NCBI GenBank assembly: GCA_039922435.1
Contig: JBDTES010000032.1
Span: 1-23,812, forward strand
Length of the DNA stretch: 23,812 nucleotides
Reading direction: 5' to 3'
DNA from: JBDTES01 sp039922435
Lineage (GTDB): Bacteria > Patescibacteriota > Saccharimonadia > Saccharimonadales > UBA4665
Shown here: piece after piece, positions 5,831 through 12,444 of the stretch
Layout of the letters: each line of letters starts with the position of its first letter
Position numbering within the stretch: the stretch's first letter is position 1
Program-made: the position numbers and the translations under genes
The notes under the pieces: generated by a model
What the model saw: only the letters and a program-made list of their open reading frames with translations
Databases searched by the model: none
What the model was told of the DNA's origin: nothing

Positions 5831-7615
5831 ATGATGATTTTTAATCGATTAACTCGCCTGCGGCTGCGACGGCTACTCCGGCTGCGCAGACGCCAAGTAG
5901 AATCGGCTACTCAGCAGGTTGGTACAAATCTAGAAAAAAGTTTTTTTGGTAGGCTTGAGCATTTGCTAGGTGTTCGCCGTTTTGTGATTGGCTGGCTACT
6001 TCTAGTAGCGTTAATGATTGGCTCTAGTTTTTCGCAAATGTTGGCCCTGAGTGGCTATTATCAAGAAATGAAGCCGATTGCCGGTGGGACTTATAGCGAG
6101 GGTATTATTGGTACGTATAGTAACGCTAGCCCGCTGTTTGCTACTGGATCGGTTGACACAGCTGTCTCGAAACTTATCTTTTCGGGATTAATGACTTATG
6201 ACAATAATAATAAACTGGTCGGCGACCTAGCTAAAGACTACACAGTTGACGTGACTGGAAAGCATTATATCGTTACGCTGAGACCGAACTTAGTTTGGCA
6301 AGATGGCCAACCGGTCACTGCAGATGACATAGCTTTTACCTATAAGTCTATCCAGAATCCAGATACAAATTCACCGCTACTTACTAGTTGGCAGGGTGTA
6401 ACCGTCACGGCTACCGGCAAGTTAACAGTTAAGTTTGATTTACCGAGCCCGCTGGCGGCCTTCCCATATTCGCTGACAAATGGAATAGTCCCTAAGCATT
6501 TGCTTGGTCAACTATCAGCTCGACAGTTACGATCGGCCGATTTTAATACCGTGAAACCAGTCGGGACTGGCCCGTTTGTCTGGAGTGCTATTCAGGTAAG
6601 TGGCAACGATCCGGCCAAATTAACTAGCTTAATTGCCTTAAAACCATTTGCTGGGTATCACCGTGGGGCACCAAAACTTGATAGCTTTGTGGTACGGACC
6701 TACAAAACTGACGATCAAATGATTGCGGCCTTTAAGGACCGAGATATTATGGCTATGGCAGGCTTAAACGATGTACCGGTGGGACTTAAGGAAGCAGATG
6801 CAAATATCTATAATTTTTCGCTGACTGCTGAGCGAATGGTATTTTTTAAAACTACCAGTGGGGTTCTGGCCGATACTCAGGTCCGTCAGGCCCTAATTAA
6901 GGGTGCTAACATCGGCGAAATTATAAATAATCTCGGTTACTCGACAAAATCAGTTCGGGAACCCCTACTGGCCGGTCAGCCGGGCTATGACAAATCCTAT
7001 TGGGAAAGTAGTTTTGACGAACCTGCTGCTGCGGCACAGCTAGCCGGCGACGGTTGGGTGGCGGGCAAGGATGGCGTTCTAGAAAAAGCTGGCCAACCGT
7101 TAACCTTTACGATCTATGCAGAAGATACTAGCGAGAATCATAAGGTCCTAGGCTTGCTCGATAAGCAATGGCGCCGCATTGGTGTCAGGGCTAGAGCCGT
7201 GTTTCAGTCTGCAGCTGATCTGCAGGCCACTTTGGGGTCTCATTCCTATGACGCGCTGCTGTATGGCATATCGATAGGTGATGATCCAGATGTTTTCGTC
7301 TATTGGAGTAGTAGTCAGGCTGATGTTCGGTCTAACCAGAGGTTGAATTTTTCGGAGTGGAAGTCGGACAAAGCTGATACTTCTCTGGAAGCTGGCCGGA
7401 CTAGGTCCGATCCGGCCCTCAGAGCTGTTAAATATAAGCCGTTTCTTGAAGCCTGGCAAGCAGATGCGCCAGCGCTTGGGCTATATCAGCCGCGCTTTCT
7501 GTATGTTACTTCGAGGTCGGTCGGGGGTCTGAATGCCCACACTATAAATAATGAAATCGGCCGCTATAATAATGTCTTTAATTGGACTATCCGTGAAGCC
7601 CGTGTAACTGACTAG
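5831..7615 (+). CDS. ABC-type peptide/nickel solute-binding protein (family 5), membrane anchored
   Basis: Extracytoplasmic solute-binding protein of family 5 (OppA/DppA/NikA-like), 594 aa, which captures oligopeptides or similar ligands for an ABC importer. The first 50 residues are very rich in Arg and Leu, then comes one hydrophobic helix (about 53-73) with no lipobox cysteine, so it is held by an uncleaved anchor rather than a lipid. The mature part has family landmarks: GGTYSEGIIGTYSNASPLF, LRPNLVWQDGQPVTADDIAF, the VGTGPFVW turn, and the late DALLYGISIGDDPDVFVYW region. Start is ATG 5831 or the next codon, also ATG; no Shine-Dalgarno is seen, so coupling to secG is likely. No permease or ATPase gene of an importer lies in the window. 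The transported ligand cannot be read from the sequence. Confidence 0.88.
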   Translation: MMIFNRLTRLRLRRLLRLRRRQVESATQQVGTNLEKSFFGRLEHLLGVRRFVIGWLLLVALMIGSSFSQMLALSGYYQEMKPIAGGTYSEGIIGTYSNASPLFATGSVDTAVSKLIFSGLMTYDNNNKLVGDLAKDYTVDVTGKHYIVTLRPNLVWQDGQPVTADDIAFTYKSIQNPDTNSPLLTSWQGVTVTATGKLTVKFDLPSPLAAFPYSLTNGIVPKHLLGQLSARQLRSADFNTVKPVGTGPFVWSAIQVSGNDPAKLTSLIALKPFAGYHRGAPKLDSFVVRTYKTDDQMIAAFKDRDIMAMAGLNDVPVGLKEADANIYNFSLTAERMVFFKTTSGVLADTQVRQALIKGANIGEIINNLGYSTKSVREPLLAGQPGYDKSYWESSFDEPAAAAQLAGDGWVAGKDGVLEKAGQPLTFTIYAEDTSENHKVLGLLDKQWRRIGVRARAVFQSAADLQATLGSHSYDALLYGISIGDDPDVFVYWSSSQADVRSNQRLNFSEWKSDKADTSLEAGRTRSDPALRAVKYKPFLEAWQADAPALGLYQPRFLYVTSRSVGGLNAHTINNEIGRYNNVFNWTIREARVTD

Positions 7616-7618
7616 CTT

Positions 7619-7647
7619 TTGAGTTTTTACCTAAAAACAGATAGTAA
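7619..7647 (+). promoter_or_regulatory. Promoter-like element shared by the two tRNA loci, copy 1
   Basis: TTGAGT (7619-7624), 17 bases, TAGTAA (7642-7647). The block matches the one before tRNA-Val (10621-10647), with only a few substitutions and small gaps over about 29 bases, including the shared AAAAACAGATA. Both copies begin a few bases after the stop of a plus-strand gene and lie upstream of a tRNA. A promoter is the best reading, but a short AT-rich hairpin (GTTTTTA/TAAAAAC) is also possible here. Confidence 0.4.
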
Positions 7648-7738
7648 GCATATTGTTCAGTGTCTCTCAGATTTACTTTTTTGGGAGAGGAAAATAGTAG
7701 AGACGTCATTGTCTCAAGTACGCAGATGTTTTAGTCGT

Positions 7739-7869
7739 GTGCTAGGGTGTAAGTTATCGGCAGGCGTTAGACGACTACTAACTCCGAAAGAATATAGTCT
7801 CGTAAAAACCATTGATTATCTGATAAAATAGGTCTGTACCAAGTAAATCGTGCGGCCGTGGCGGGCTGC
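7739..7869 (+). repeat. 131-bp tandem duplication, unit 1 (with tRNA-Leu 5' remnant)
   Basis: This unit aligns without gaps to 7870-8000 at an offset of exactly 131 bases. The core (7781-7848 against 7912-7979) differs at about six of 68 positions; the first 40 bases are more diverged. It holds an extended -10 box (TG-A-TAAAAT, 7821-7829). At 7852-7865 it holds a copy of the first 14 bases of tRNA-Leu with two changes, after which the tRNA likeness stops. It is therefore a duplicate of the tRNA promoter and 5' end, not a working tRNA. It accounts for most of the 367 bases between the solute-binding protein gene and the tRNA. Confidence 0.8.
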
Positions 7870-8063
<194 letters not shown>

Positions 8064-8069
<6 letters not shown>

Positions 8070-8110
8070 ATCTAAAAAGCTCAGGTTTTCTGGGCTTTTT
8101 AGATTGGTGC
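8064..8110 (+). terminator. Terminator hairpin of tRNA-Leu(CAG), 21-bp stem reaching into the CCA end
   Basis: Bases 8064-8084 pair with 8090-8110: 20 Watson-Crick pairs and one G-U, with a loop of GTTTT. The inner part (GCTCAG/CTGGGC, flanked by A5 and T5) is an ordinary intrinsic terminator usable in both directions. The outer part extends the stem through GCACCA, which is the 3' end of the tRNA itself. The minus-strand orphan gene at 8249 may use the same hairpin. Confidence 0.75.
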
Positions 8111-8248
8111 CATTACGCAATTGGATCTCATTAGGAATTATGATCAGGTTTTCGGGTAAATCCGAGTTAACTCCGAGTTAAACGGCCATCCTAAGGTGTA
8201 GATACCATTAAAGCCATTAATAGGTGCTGTGACTTATAGGTAATCTTA
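8111..8248. other. Intergenic spacer with a short direct repeat
   Basis: This AT-rich spacer lies between the tRNA terminator and the end of the minus-strand gene. A direct repeat TCCGAGTTAA occurs twice in a row (about 8160-8180). I see no gene. Confidence 0.5.
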
Positions 8249-8833
8249 TTATTTGGGTACGTCGAATTTGATGGATTCAAGAGCTGGGATGGTCGATGGT
8301 AGTTGGGTGGCGGTATCACAGTAGCCCATAACCTTTAGGTAGCCGTTTGATAGTTGAACAAAGCCGAATTCTTGACCACCTTTTAGTTTGTCTGTGCCAT
8401 CAGGGCTGGTTACACTGGCTTGTTGAAGTTCGTACTGAACGTCGCCTGAAGTAGTTTTAAGTGATAGGGTTTGAGACCCGACCAGTGTAACAGTATGGCC
8501 GCCACCGATTGCCTCGTTTTGAGACTTCTGAAGCTCTGAAGCTACGTCAACAGTACCAGATTTGTGCTGAACAGATACAAAACAGTCATATTTGTGAAAC
8601 AGTGCCATTGATGTCATATTTGTGGCGCCTTGCCACCAACCGTTTGCTCTAGTGGAGCTAAACTGCGAATCAACGGCTGCTCCGGTGGGATATTTAGCTG
8701 GTGCTTGAGCATCAGTTTTATTGTGTCCGGCCAAGAAGATGCCAGATACCCCTACTACTAAGGCAATAGCTACCAGCGGTAGAGCCAAGTTACGGATTAG
8801 TTTAATATGTGAGTTTTTATTTTGATTTTTCAT
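8249..8833 (-). CDS. Membrane-anchored exported protein of unknown family, 194 aa
   Basis: A basic N-terminus (MKNQNKNSHIK) and one hydrophobic helix (about 14-35, ending LAGHNK) make this an exported protein held by its N-terminal anchor, or one cut after that helix; there is no lipobox. The outer part is about 150 residues, rich in Ser/Thr/Gln, with beta-like alternation (TVTLVGSQTLSLKTTSGDV). It has only two cysteines (Cys84 and Cys172), which could form a disulfide. I do not recognise the family. Start is well supported: TGCTAGTAT lies just upstream, six bases from the ATG, giving a leaderless mRNA. The gene is divergent from the FAD oxidase gene and its 3' end faces the tRNA-Leu terminator. 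Confidence 0.7.
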   Translation of the reverse strand: MKNQNKNSHIKLIRNLALPLVAIALVVGVSGIFLAGHNKTDAQAPAKYPTGAAVDSQFSSTRANGWWQGATNMTSMALFHKYDCFVSVQHKSGTVDVASELQKSQNEAIGGGHTVTLVGSQTLSLKTTSGDVQYELQQASVTSPDGTDKLKGGQEFGFVQLSNGYLKVMGYCDTATQLPSTIPALESIKFDVPK

Positions 8834-8839
8834 AGTTTT

Positions 8840-8848
8840 ATACTAGCA
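8840..8848 (-). promoter_or_regulatory. Extended -10 box (TGCTAGTAT) for a leaderless mRNA
   Basis: On the minus strand TGCTAGTAT is followed by AAAACT and ATG. The plus-strand gene at 13968 has TGCTAGTAT, AAAGCT, ATG: the same box, the same spacing and only one base different in the spacer. There is no room for a ribosome site in either. Confidence 0.65.
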
Positions 8849-8911
8849 CACACACCTATCTAACAATTCTAGTAGCATTTAGTCTGGGTAGCTAACAAGC
8901 TCATGTTTTTG

Positions 8912-8920
8912 TGCTATCAT
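8912..8920 (+). promoter_or_regulatory. Extended -10 promoter (TGCTATCAT) of the FAD oxidase gene
   Basis: TG-C-TATCAT with CTAACA at the -35 distance. The leader of about 40 bases holds an eight-codon ORF (8932-8955, MELLLKG then stop), a palindrome CTTTTAAAAG (8941-8950) and then TGAGG (8957-8961), seven bases before the ATG. Confidence 0.5.
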
Positions 8921-8968
8921 GATTACTAGATATGGAACTTCTTTTAAAAGGCTAAATGAGGCAAAATC

Positions 8969-10609
8969 ATGAGTTCTAAAGTAGCGCACTATTTACAGGA
9001 GCATTTGGTCGGCGAAGTAATGGTTTCGGCTGATGCTCGGAGGTATTTTTCGACCGATAGTAGTATCTTTACAGTAACCCCGAGTATTATCGTTTATCCT
9101 AGGAACGAAAATGATATCCGTAAAACCGCTCGGTTTAGCTGGCAACTAGCCGAACGGGGCCGGGTAATCCCGATTACGGCTCGTGGCGCTGGTACCGATC
9201 AATCGGGCGCGGCTCTAGGCAGTGGTATTATGCTGGTGTTTCCGGCTCATATGAACCGAATTATCGAGCTAGACCCCAAGTCGGGTGTAGTTATAGTAGA
9301 GCCAGGTATAAACTACGGTAAGCTGCAACAGACCCTGCACACGCATGATCGGTTTTTGCCACCATATCCTGCCAGCTTTGAGTACTCGACTATCGGCGGG
9401 GCTACTGCCAATAATGCGGCTGGCGAGAAGACCGTTAAATACGGCGTAACTAGGGATTATGTCAAAGCCCTAAGAGTAGTGCTAGCTAACGGTGAAGTAA
9501 TAGAGGTATCTCGGCTAAACAAGCGCGATCTCAGCAAGAAGCTTGGTTTATCGACGTTTGAGGGAGAGGTCTATCGAGCCATCGATACCCTTTTGGAAGA
9601 GAACAGGGAGTTAATAGATAAGACGCCACTAAGCGTAACGAAGAATGCGGCTGGCTATGCACTGGCTGATATAAAACGCCCAGATGGGAGTTTTGATTTG
9701 ACGCCACTTTTTGTTGGTTCACAAGGGACTCTAGGCATCATAAGTGAAGTGACACTAGAAACCGAGGCTCATAGCCCAGAGACAATCTTATTTATGGCAG
9801 AGTTTGATGAAGTTAAAAAGGCCGAGCAGGCAGTTTTGGCACTAAGAGCACTACCGCACATGCCTAGCGCCATCGAGATGGTCGATAGTAAGCTACTAGA
9901 AATGGTCGATAAGCTCAACCCCAACCAACTAAAGGGCCTACTAGCCAAGCCGTTCCCTGAAGTTGTTCTACTGGTTGAGTTTGATGATCCAAATGAGCGA
10001 ATGCGGAGGCGCTTAGCTAAGCGAGCAGCTAAAGTATTAGAAGAACTAGCGGTCCGTTGTCAGCAAGAATCTGATCCAGAAGCCATTAACCGGCTATGGA
10101 AAGTTCGTAACGCCTCAGCTACGGTGGTGGCTCACAGCGAAGGCCAGCTCAAAGCTGTACCGATTATAGAAGATGCGGTTGTACCAGTTACTCAGCTAGA
10201 GGAATTTATTTCTAGAATCTATCATTTATTTGAGCAGCACAAATTGCCGATAGCTATTTGGGGGCATGCCGGTGACGGTAATTTGCACATCCAGCCATAT
10301 TTGGATCTAGCACAGGTAGGTGATCGACAAAAAGCCTTTCGGCTAATGGATGAGTATTATGACCTAGTAGTTGAGCTAGGTGGCAGTACTAGTGGTGAGA
10401 ATGGTGATGGTCGTTTGAGAGCGCCGTATCTATCTAAATTATACGGTGATGATGTGAGTGAACTTTTTGGTAAAGTGAAGAAGATATTTGACCCGTACGG
10501 TACTTTGAATCCTGGCGTAAAAGTGGGTGTTAAGCTAGAAGATGTTCGGTCGTTAGTGCGAGGCAGCTATTCGCTTGAGCATCTCTATGATCATATGCCA
10601 AGTAGCTAA
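8969..10609 (+). CDS. FAD-binding oxidase/dehydrogenase, GlcD/D-lactate dehydrogenase type
   Basis: Flavoprotein of the vanillyl-alcohol oxidase fold, 546 aa, with an N-terminal FAD-binding domain (FAD_binding_4, about 35-215) and a C-terminal FAD-oxidase domain (about 255-530). Relatives oxidise D-lactate, glycolate or other 2-hydroxy acids and pass electrons to a carrier. FAD contacts are visible: TARGAGTDQSGAALGSG, the FEYSTIGGATANNAAGEKTVKYG stretch (positions about 137-159) and GSQGTLGIISEVTLE. The catalytic end has WGHAGDGNLHIQPYL, TSGENGDGRLR and the closing YGTLNPGVKVG. No Cys-rich Fe-S domain is fused to it and no partner subunit is nearby. TGAGG seven bases before the ATG fixes the start. 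The substrate cannot be decided from sequence; D-lactate is the favourite for a fermenting organism. Confidence 0.88.
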   Translation: MSSKVAHYLQEHLVGEVMVSADARRYFSTDSSIFTVTPSIIVYPRNENDIRKTARFSWQLAERGRVIPITARGAGTDQSGAALGSGIMLVFPAHMNRIIELDPKSGVVIVEPGINYGKLQQTLHTHDRFLPPYPASFEYSTIGGATANNAAGEKTVKYGVTRDYVKALRVVLANGEVIEVSRLNKRDLSKKLGLSTFEGEVYRAIDTLLEENRELIDKTPLSVTKNAAGYALADIKRPDGSFDLTPLFVGSQGTLGIISEVTLETEAHSPETILFMAEFDEVKKAEQAVLALRALPHMPSAIEMVDSKLLEMVDKLNPNQLKGLLAKPFPEVVLLVEFDDPNERMRRRLAKRAAKVLEELAVRCQQESDPEAINRLWKVRNASATVVAHSEGQLKAVPIIEDAVVPVTQLEEFISRIYHLFEQHKLPIAIWGHAGDGNLHIQPYLDLAQVGDRQKAFRLMDEYYDLVVELGGSTSGENGDGRLRAPYLSKLYGDDVSELFGKVKKIFDPYGTLNPGVKVGVKLEDVRSLVRGSYSLEHLYDHMPSS

Positions 10610-10622
10610 TCGAGGTTTTCGC

Positions 10623-10651
10623 TTGAGTTTTTTATCAAAAACAGATAAGAT
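10623..10651 (+). promoter_or_regulatory. Promoter of the tRNA-Val/tRNA-Leu(GAG) pair, copy 2 of shared element
   Basis: TTGAGT (10623-10628), a 17-base spacer and TAAGAT (10646-10651), giving a start about 17 bases before tRNA-Val. The spacer shares its AAAAACAGA with the element at 7619-7647. Confidence 0.55.
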
Positions 10652-10674
10652 ATCGAAGTTATCGATTGTTTTTT

Positions 10675-10751
10675 GGGTGATTAGCTCAGTTGGCTAGAGC
10701 ACCTCGTTTACACCGAGGGGGTCGGGGGTTCGAGCCCCTCATCACCCACCA
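10675..10751 (+). tRNA. tRNA-Val (anticodon TAC)
   Basis: 77 bases with encoded CCA. The acceptor stem GGGTGAT pairs with ATCACCC, discriminator A. The anticodon arm is CCTCG-TTTACAC-CGAGG, anticodon TAC, reading GUA and other valine codons by wobble. T arm is GGGGG-TTCGAGC-CCCTC with one weak pair. It is 20 bases ahead of tRNA-Leu(GAG), so both are probably cut from one precursor. Confidence 0.96.
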
Positions 10752-10771
10752 AGATTGATATTTTAGTTTAC

Positions 10772-10857
10772 GCGGACGTGGTGGAATGGTAGACACGCTA
10801 CCTTGAGGTGGTAGTGGGAGCAATCCTGTGGAGGTTCAAGTCCTCTCGTCCGCACCA
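10772..10857 (+). tRNA. tRNA-Leu (anticodon GAG)
   Basis: 86-base class II tRNA with encoded CCA. The acceptor stem GCGGACG/CGTCCGC is the same as in tRNA-Leu(CAG). The anticodon arm is CTACC-TTGAGGT-GGTAG, anticodon GAG, reading CUC/CUU. The D loop is one base shorter than in the other leucine tRNA. The last 45 bases are identical to it. Second gene of the tRNA-Val operon, followed directly by a terminator. Confidence 0.96.
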
Positions 10858-10974
10858 AAAAAAGCCCAAATTGGGCTCTTTTTATTTTCGTGCGTGCCCA
10901 CCCAGCGACGGGTGAGAGCATTCTGATTTTTGTTTTGAATGTTTGTTTCAAGCGCCGCCAGCGACGCACGAACT
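10858..10974 (-). ncRNA. Candidate small non-coding RNA, about 115 nt, unknown family
   Basis: The minus strand has all parts of a small RNA gene. The promoter TTGACA-N16-TATGCT (11008-10981) puts the start at 10974 or 10973. The RNA then opens with UUCGUGCGU (10972-10964), which pairs perfectly over nine bases with ACGCACGAA near its 3' end (10895-10887). A terminator hairpin AGCCCA/TGGGCT (10877-10863) with a run of T follows. Inside the closing stem are a hairpin CACCC-GUCGCU-GGGUG, a possible stem UUGAA/UUCAA, and a CGTCGCTGG motif present twice, once in each arm region. I find no SRP, tmRNA or RNase P signature and no sizeable ORF that makes sense. A 6S-like role is not excluded, though it is short for that. 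Confidence 0.6.
10863..10888. terminator. Bidirectional terminator between tRNA-Leu(GAG) and the candidate small RNA
   Basis: The stem AGCCCA/TGGGCT with loop AAT is followed on the plus strand by CTTTTTATTTT and on the minus strand by a run of six to seven T that reaches the CCA of the tRNA. It can end both converging transcripts. Confidence 0.8.
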
Positions 10975-10980
10975 ACTATA

Positions 10981-11008
10981 AGCATAACTGTTTTATACTA
11001 TTTGTCAA
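10981..11008 (-). promoter_or_regulatory. Promoter of the candidate small RNA
   Basis: On the minus strand a consensus -35 TTGACA (11008-11003), a 16-base spacer and TATGCT (10986-10981). The predicted start coincides with the first bases of the closing stem of the RNA. The gene at 12320 has the same -10 and spacer length (TTGAAA-N16-TATGCT). Confidence 0.6.
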
Positions 11009-11035
11009 GTAACCGATTAGATTCAGGATTATCTA

Positions 11036-11062
11036 GTAAAAACCGAACCGTCGTTTACGGTT
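11036..11062 (-). terminator. Terminator of the Pro/Gln-rich anchored protein gene
   Basis: On the minus strand the hairpin AACCGT-AAACG-ACGGTT (11062-11046) is followed by CGG and five T. It lies about 90 bases after the stop of the gene at 11151; the bases between show no other feature. Confidence 0.55.
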
Positions 11063-11150
11063 ATGCATCTTTATAGCGCTTACAAGTCGTTTATTAGATT
11101 ATTGCCGTTCATAAGGGCGCTCTCTAATATTAGTAAGTTGTTTACGCAAT

Positions 11151-12320
11151 CTATTTAAATAGTTTGGTTTGTGTATTACCGGGATCTTGGAGATTGGCAC
11201 TATTTAATTGATCTAAATATTTATCGTACGGTATAGCACCCTTCGGACTACTAGGCAGTTCCGTTATGTTCCAATCAGAATATGTAGTCGTTACACCACT
11301 AGAGGTCTTTACCTGGATTAGCTGACCGCCTTTGGCCGAGATGTACATTTCGGCTGATGTATCGGTCACAAGGCCAAGGCTATAATTGAGTGCTAGGTCA
11401 TTTATGCCGAACAAAGCAGCAGCCATACGGTTGTAGTCCTTGAGCTTCGTGCCATCGATTCTTACTTTATATACATACACGTCAGTACCATTTAGTTTAG
11501 CTTTTTTAACATCACTAGAGGTGTAATCGTAAAGGTGCTTTTGTAGAGCATAATCTTCTAATGTTTTCCGCTCAGTAGTACTAAAGTTTCCATAAATGTA
11601 TTGGCCGAGTACTACATAGTTGGGGTCATAGAAATAAGACATTGTATTAAAAGTATCACTGTTATTTGGCGTAATACCATTCTTATTAATCTGAATCCAT
11701 TTACCCTTAAGAGTCGAAGGGATTGATTCTGTGCCCCTTAATTCATTAATCTTTACATAGGTATCTTTTAGAGTGCCGTAACCTTCGAAATCTACCTTAG
11801 CTGAGTCTGCCGATAATTGAACCTTTGCATCAACTAGTGGATTCTTGACATTAGTCAGATCATACTTAACTATCTCCTTAGATTCGACCGAAGATTCCTT
11901 AGCGGTCGTTTGTTGTGTCAGACTTTTTGTGGACAGAGCATTCACTAGGGCTGATTTAAAAGCCTGATCGGGCGATAATGGTTTGAGCTTTAATACTGTG
12001 AATACGCCACCAACTACAACAAGACAAACCACTAGTGAGATAATGGCATATTTTAGTAGTCGATTTCTGTGCCTTGGTGGTAATTGGCTACTAGCTGGTT
12101 GCACTTGGCTAGCTGTAGGGTTAATAGGCTGCACTTGGCCGGGGCCGAATACTTGTGGTTGAAAGCCTTGAGTGGGGTCTGTTTGCGGGGGTATAGCAGT
12201 CGATTCTTGGCTGCCTACAACTTGGGCGGGTTGTGGGGGAGAAACTGCTTCAGGTGCTGATACAGGTGGGGTTGATCCCTGAGTACTATTTGGCTGGAGT
12301 GAATTGTCGTTTGGCTGCAT
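11151..12320 (-). CDS. Membrane-anchored protein with Pro/Gln-rich cytoplasmic tail, 389 aa, unknown family
   Basis: Three parts can be seen: a disordered N-terminal tail of about 85 residues rich in Pro, Gln, Ser and Thr; a basic stop (PPRHRNRLLK) and one membrane helix (about 91-112, IISLVVCLVVVGGVFTVLKL); and an outer domain of about 275 residues that starts SPDQAFKSALVNALST. The outer domain alternates polar and hydrophobic residues like a beta-sheet sandwich and ends in a TTTYSDWNI strand, which recalls LppX/LolA-like lipid-binding folds, but this is only an impression. It is a type II membrane protein with no lipobox and no conserved catalytic pattern. A promoter TTGAAA-N16-TATGCT lies about 35 bases ahead; no clear ribosome site is seen. 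It appears to be transcribed alone and ends in its own terminator. Confidence 0.7.
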   Translation of the reverse strand: MQPNDNSLQPNSTQGSTPPVSAPEAVSPPQPAQVVGSQESTAIPPQTDPTQGFQPQVFGPGQVQPINPTASQVQPASSQLPPRHRNRLLKYAIISLVVCLVVVGGVFTVLKLKPLSPDQAFKSALVNALSTKSLTQQTTAKESSVESKEIVKYDLTNVKNPLVDAKVQLSADSAKVDFEGYGTLKDTYVKINELRGTESIPSTLKGKWIQINKNGITPNNSDTFNTMSYFYDPNYVVLGQYIYGNFSTTERKTLEDYALQKHLYDYTSSDVKKAKLNGTDVYVYKVRIDGTKLKDYNRMAAALFGINDLALNYSLGLVTDTSAEMYISAKGGQLIQVKTSSGVTTTYSDWNITELPSSPKGAIPYDKYLDQLNSANLQDPGNTQTKLFK

Positions 12321-12359
12321 TATTAGCTTTACTTTTTAATTTTTAAATACACCACCTAA

Positions 12360-12387
12360 AGCATAAGTCACTTTAATCATTTTTCAA
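12360..12387 (-). promoter_or_regulatory. Promoter of the Pro/Gln-rich anchored protein gene
   Basis: On the minus strand TTGAAA (12387-12382), a 16-base spacer and TATGCT (12365-12360), with a leader of about 33 bases. The -10 box and spacer length are the same as those of the candidate small RNA. Confidence 0.5.
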
Positions 12388-12444
12388 AACTAGTTAAGGG
12401 TTATATAGCCTAGAGTACGTTGTAGTATTAGTCTGAGTTGATTA

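Noticed and set aside
7619..7831. Plus-strand 70-aa frame with TTG start
   Set aside because: It runs through the promoter-like block and into repeat unit 1; the duplicate unit does not keep the frame, and no ribosome site is present.
7852..7865. A second working tRNA-Leu
   Set aside because: Only the first 14 bases resemble the tRNA; the anticodon, variable and T arms are absent.
10763..10969. Minus-strand 68-aa ORF over tRNA-Leu(GAG) and the small RNA
   Set aside because: Its second half is the same false tRNA peptide and its first half lies in the structured RNA candidate; no ribosome site.
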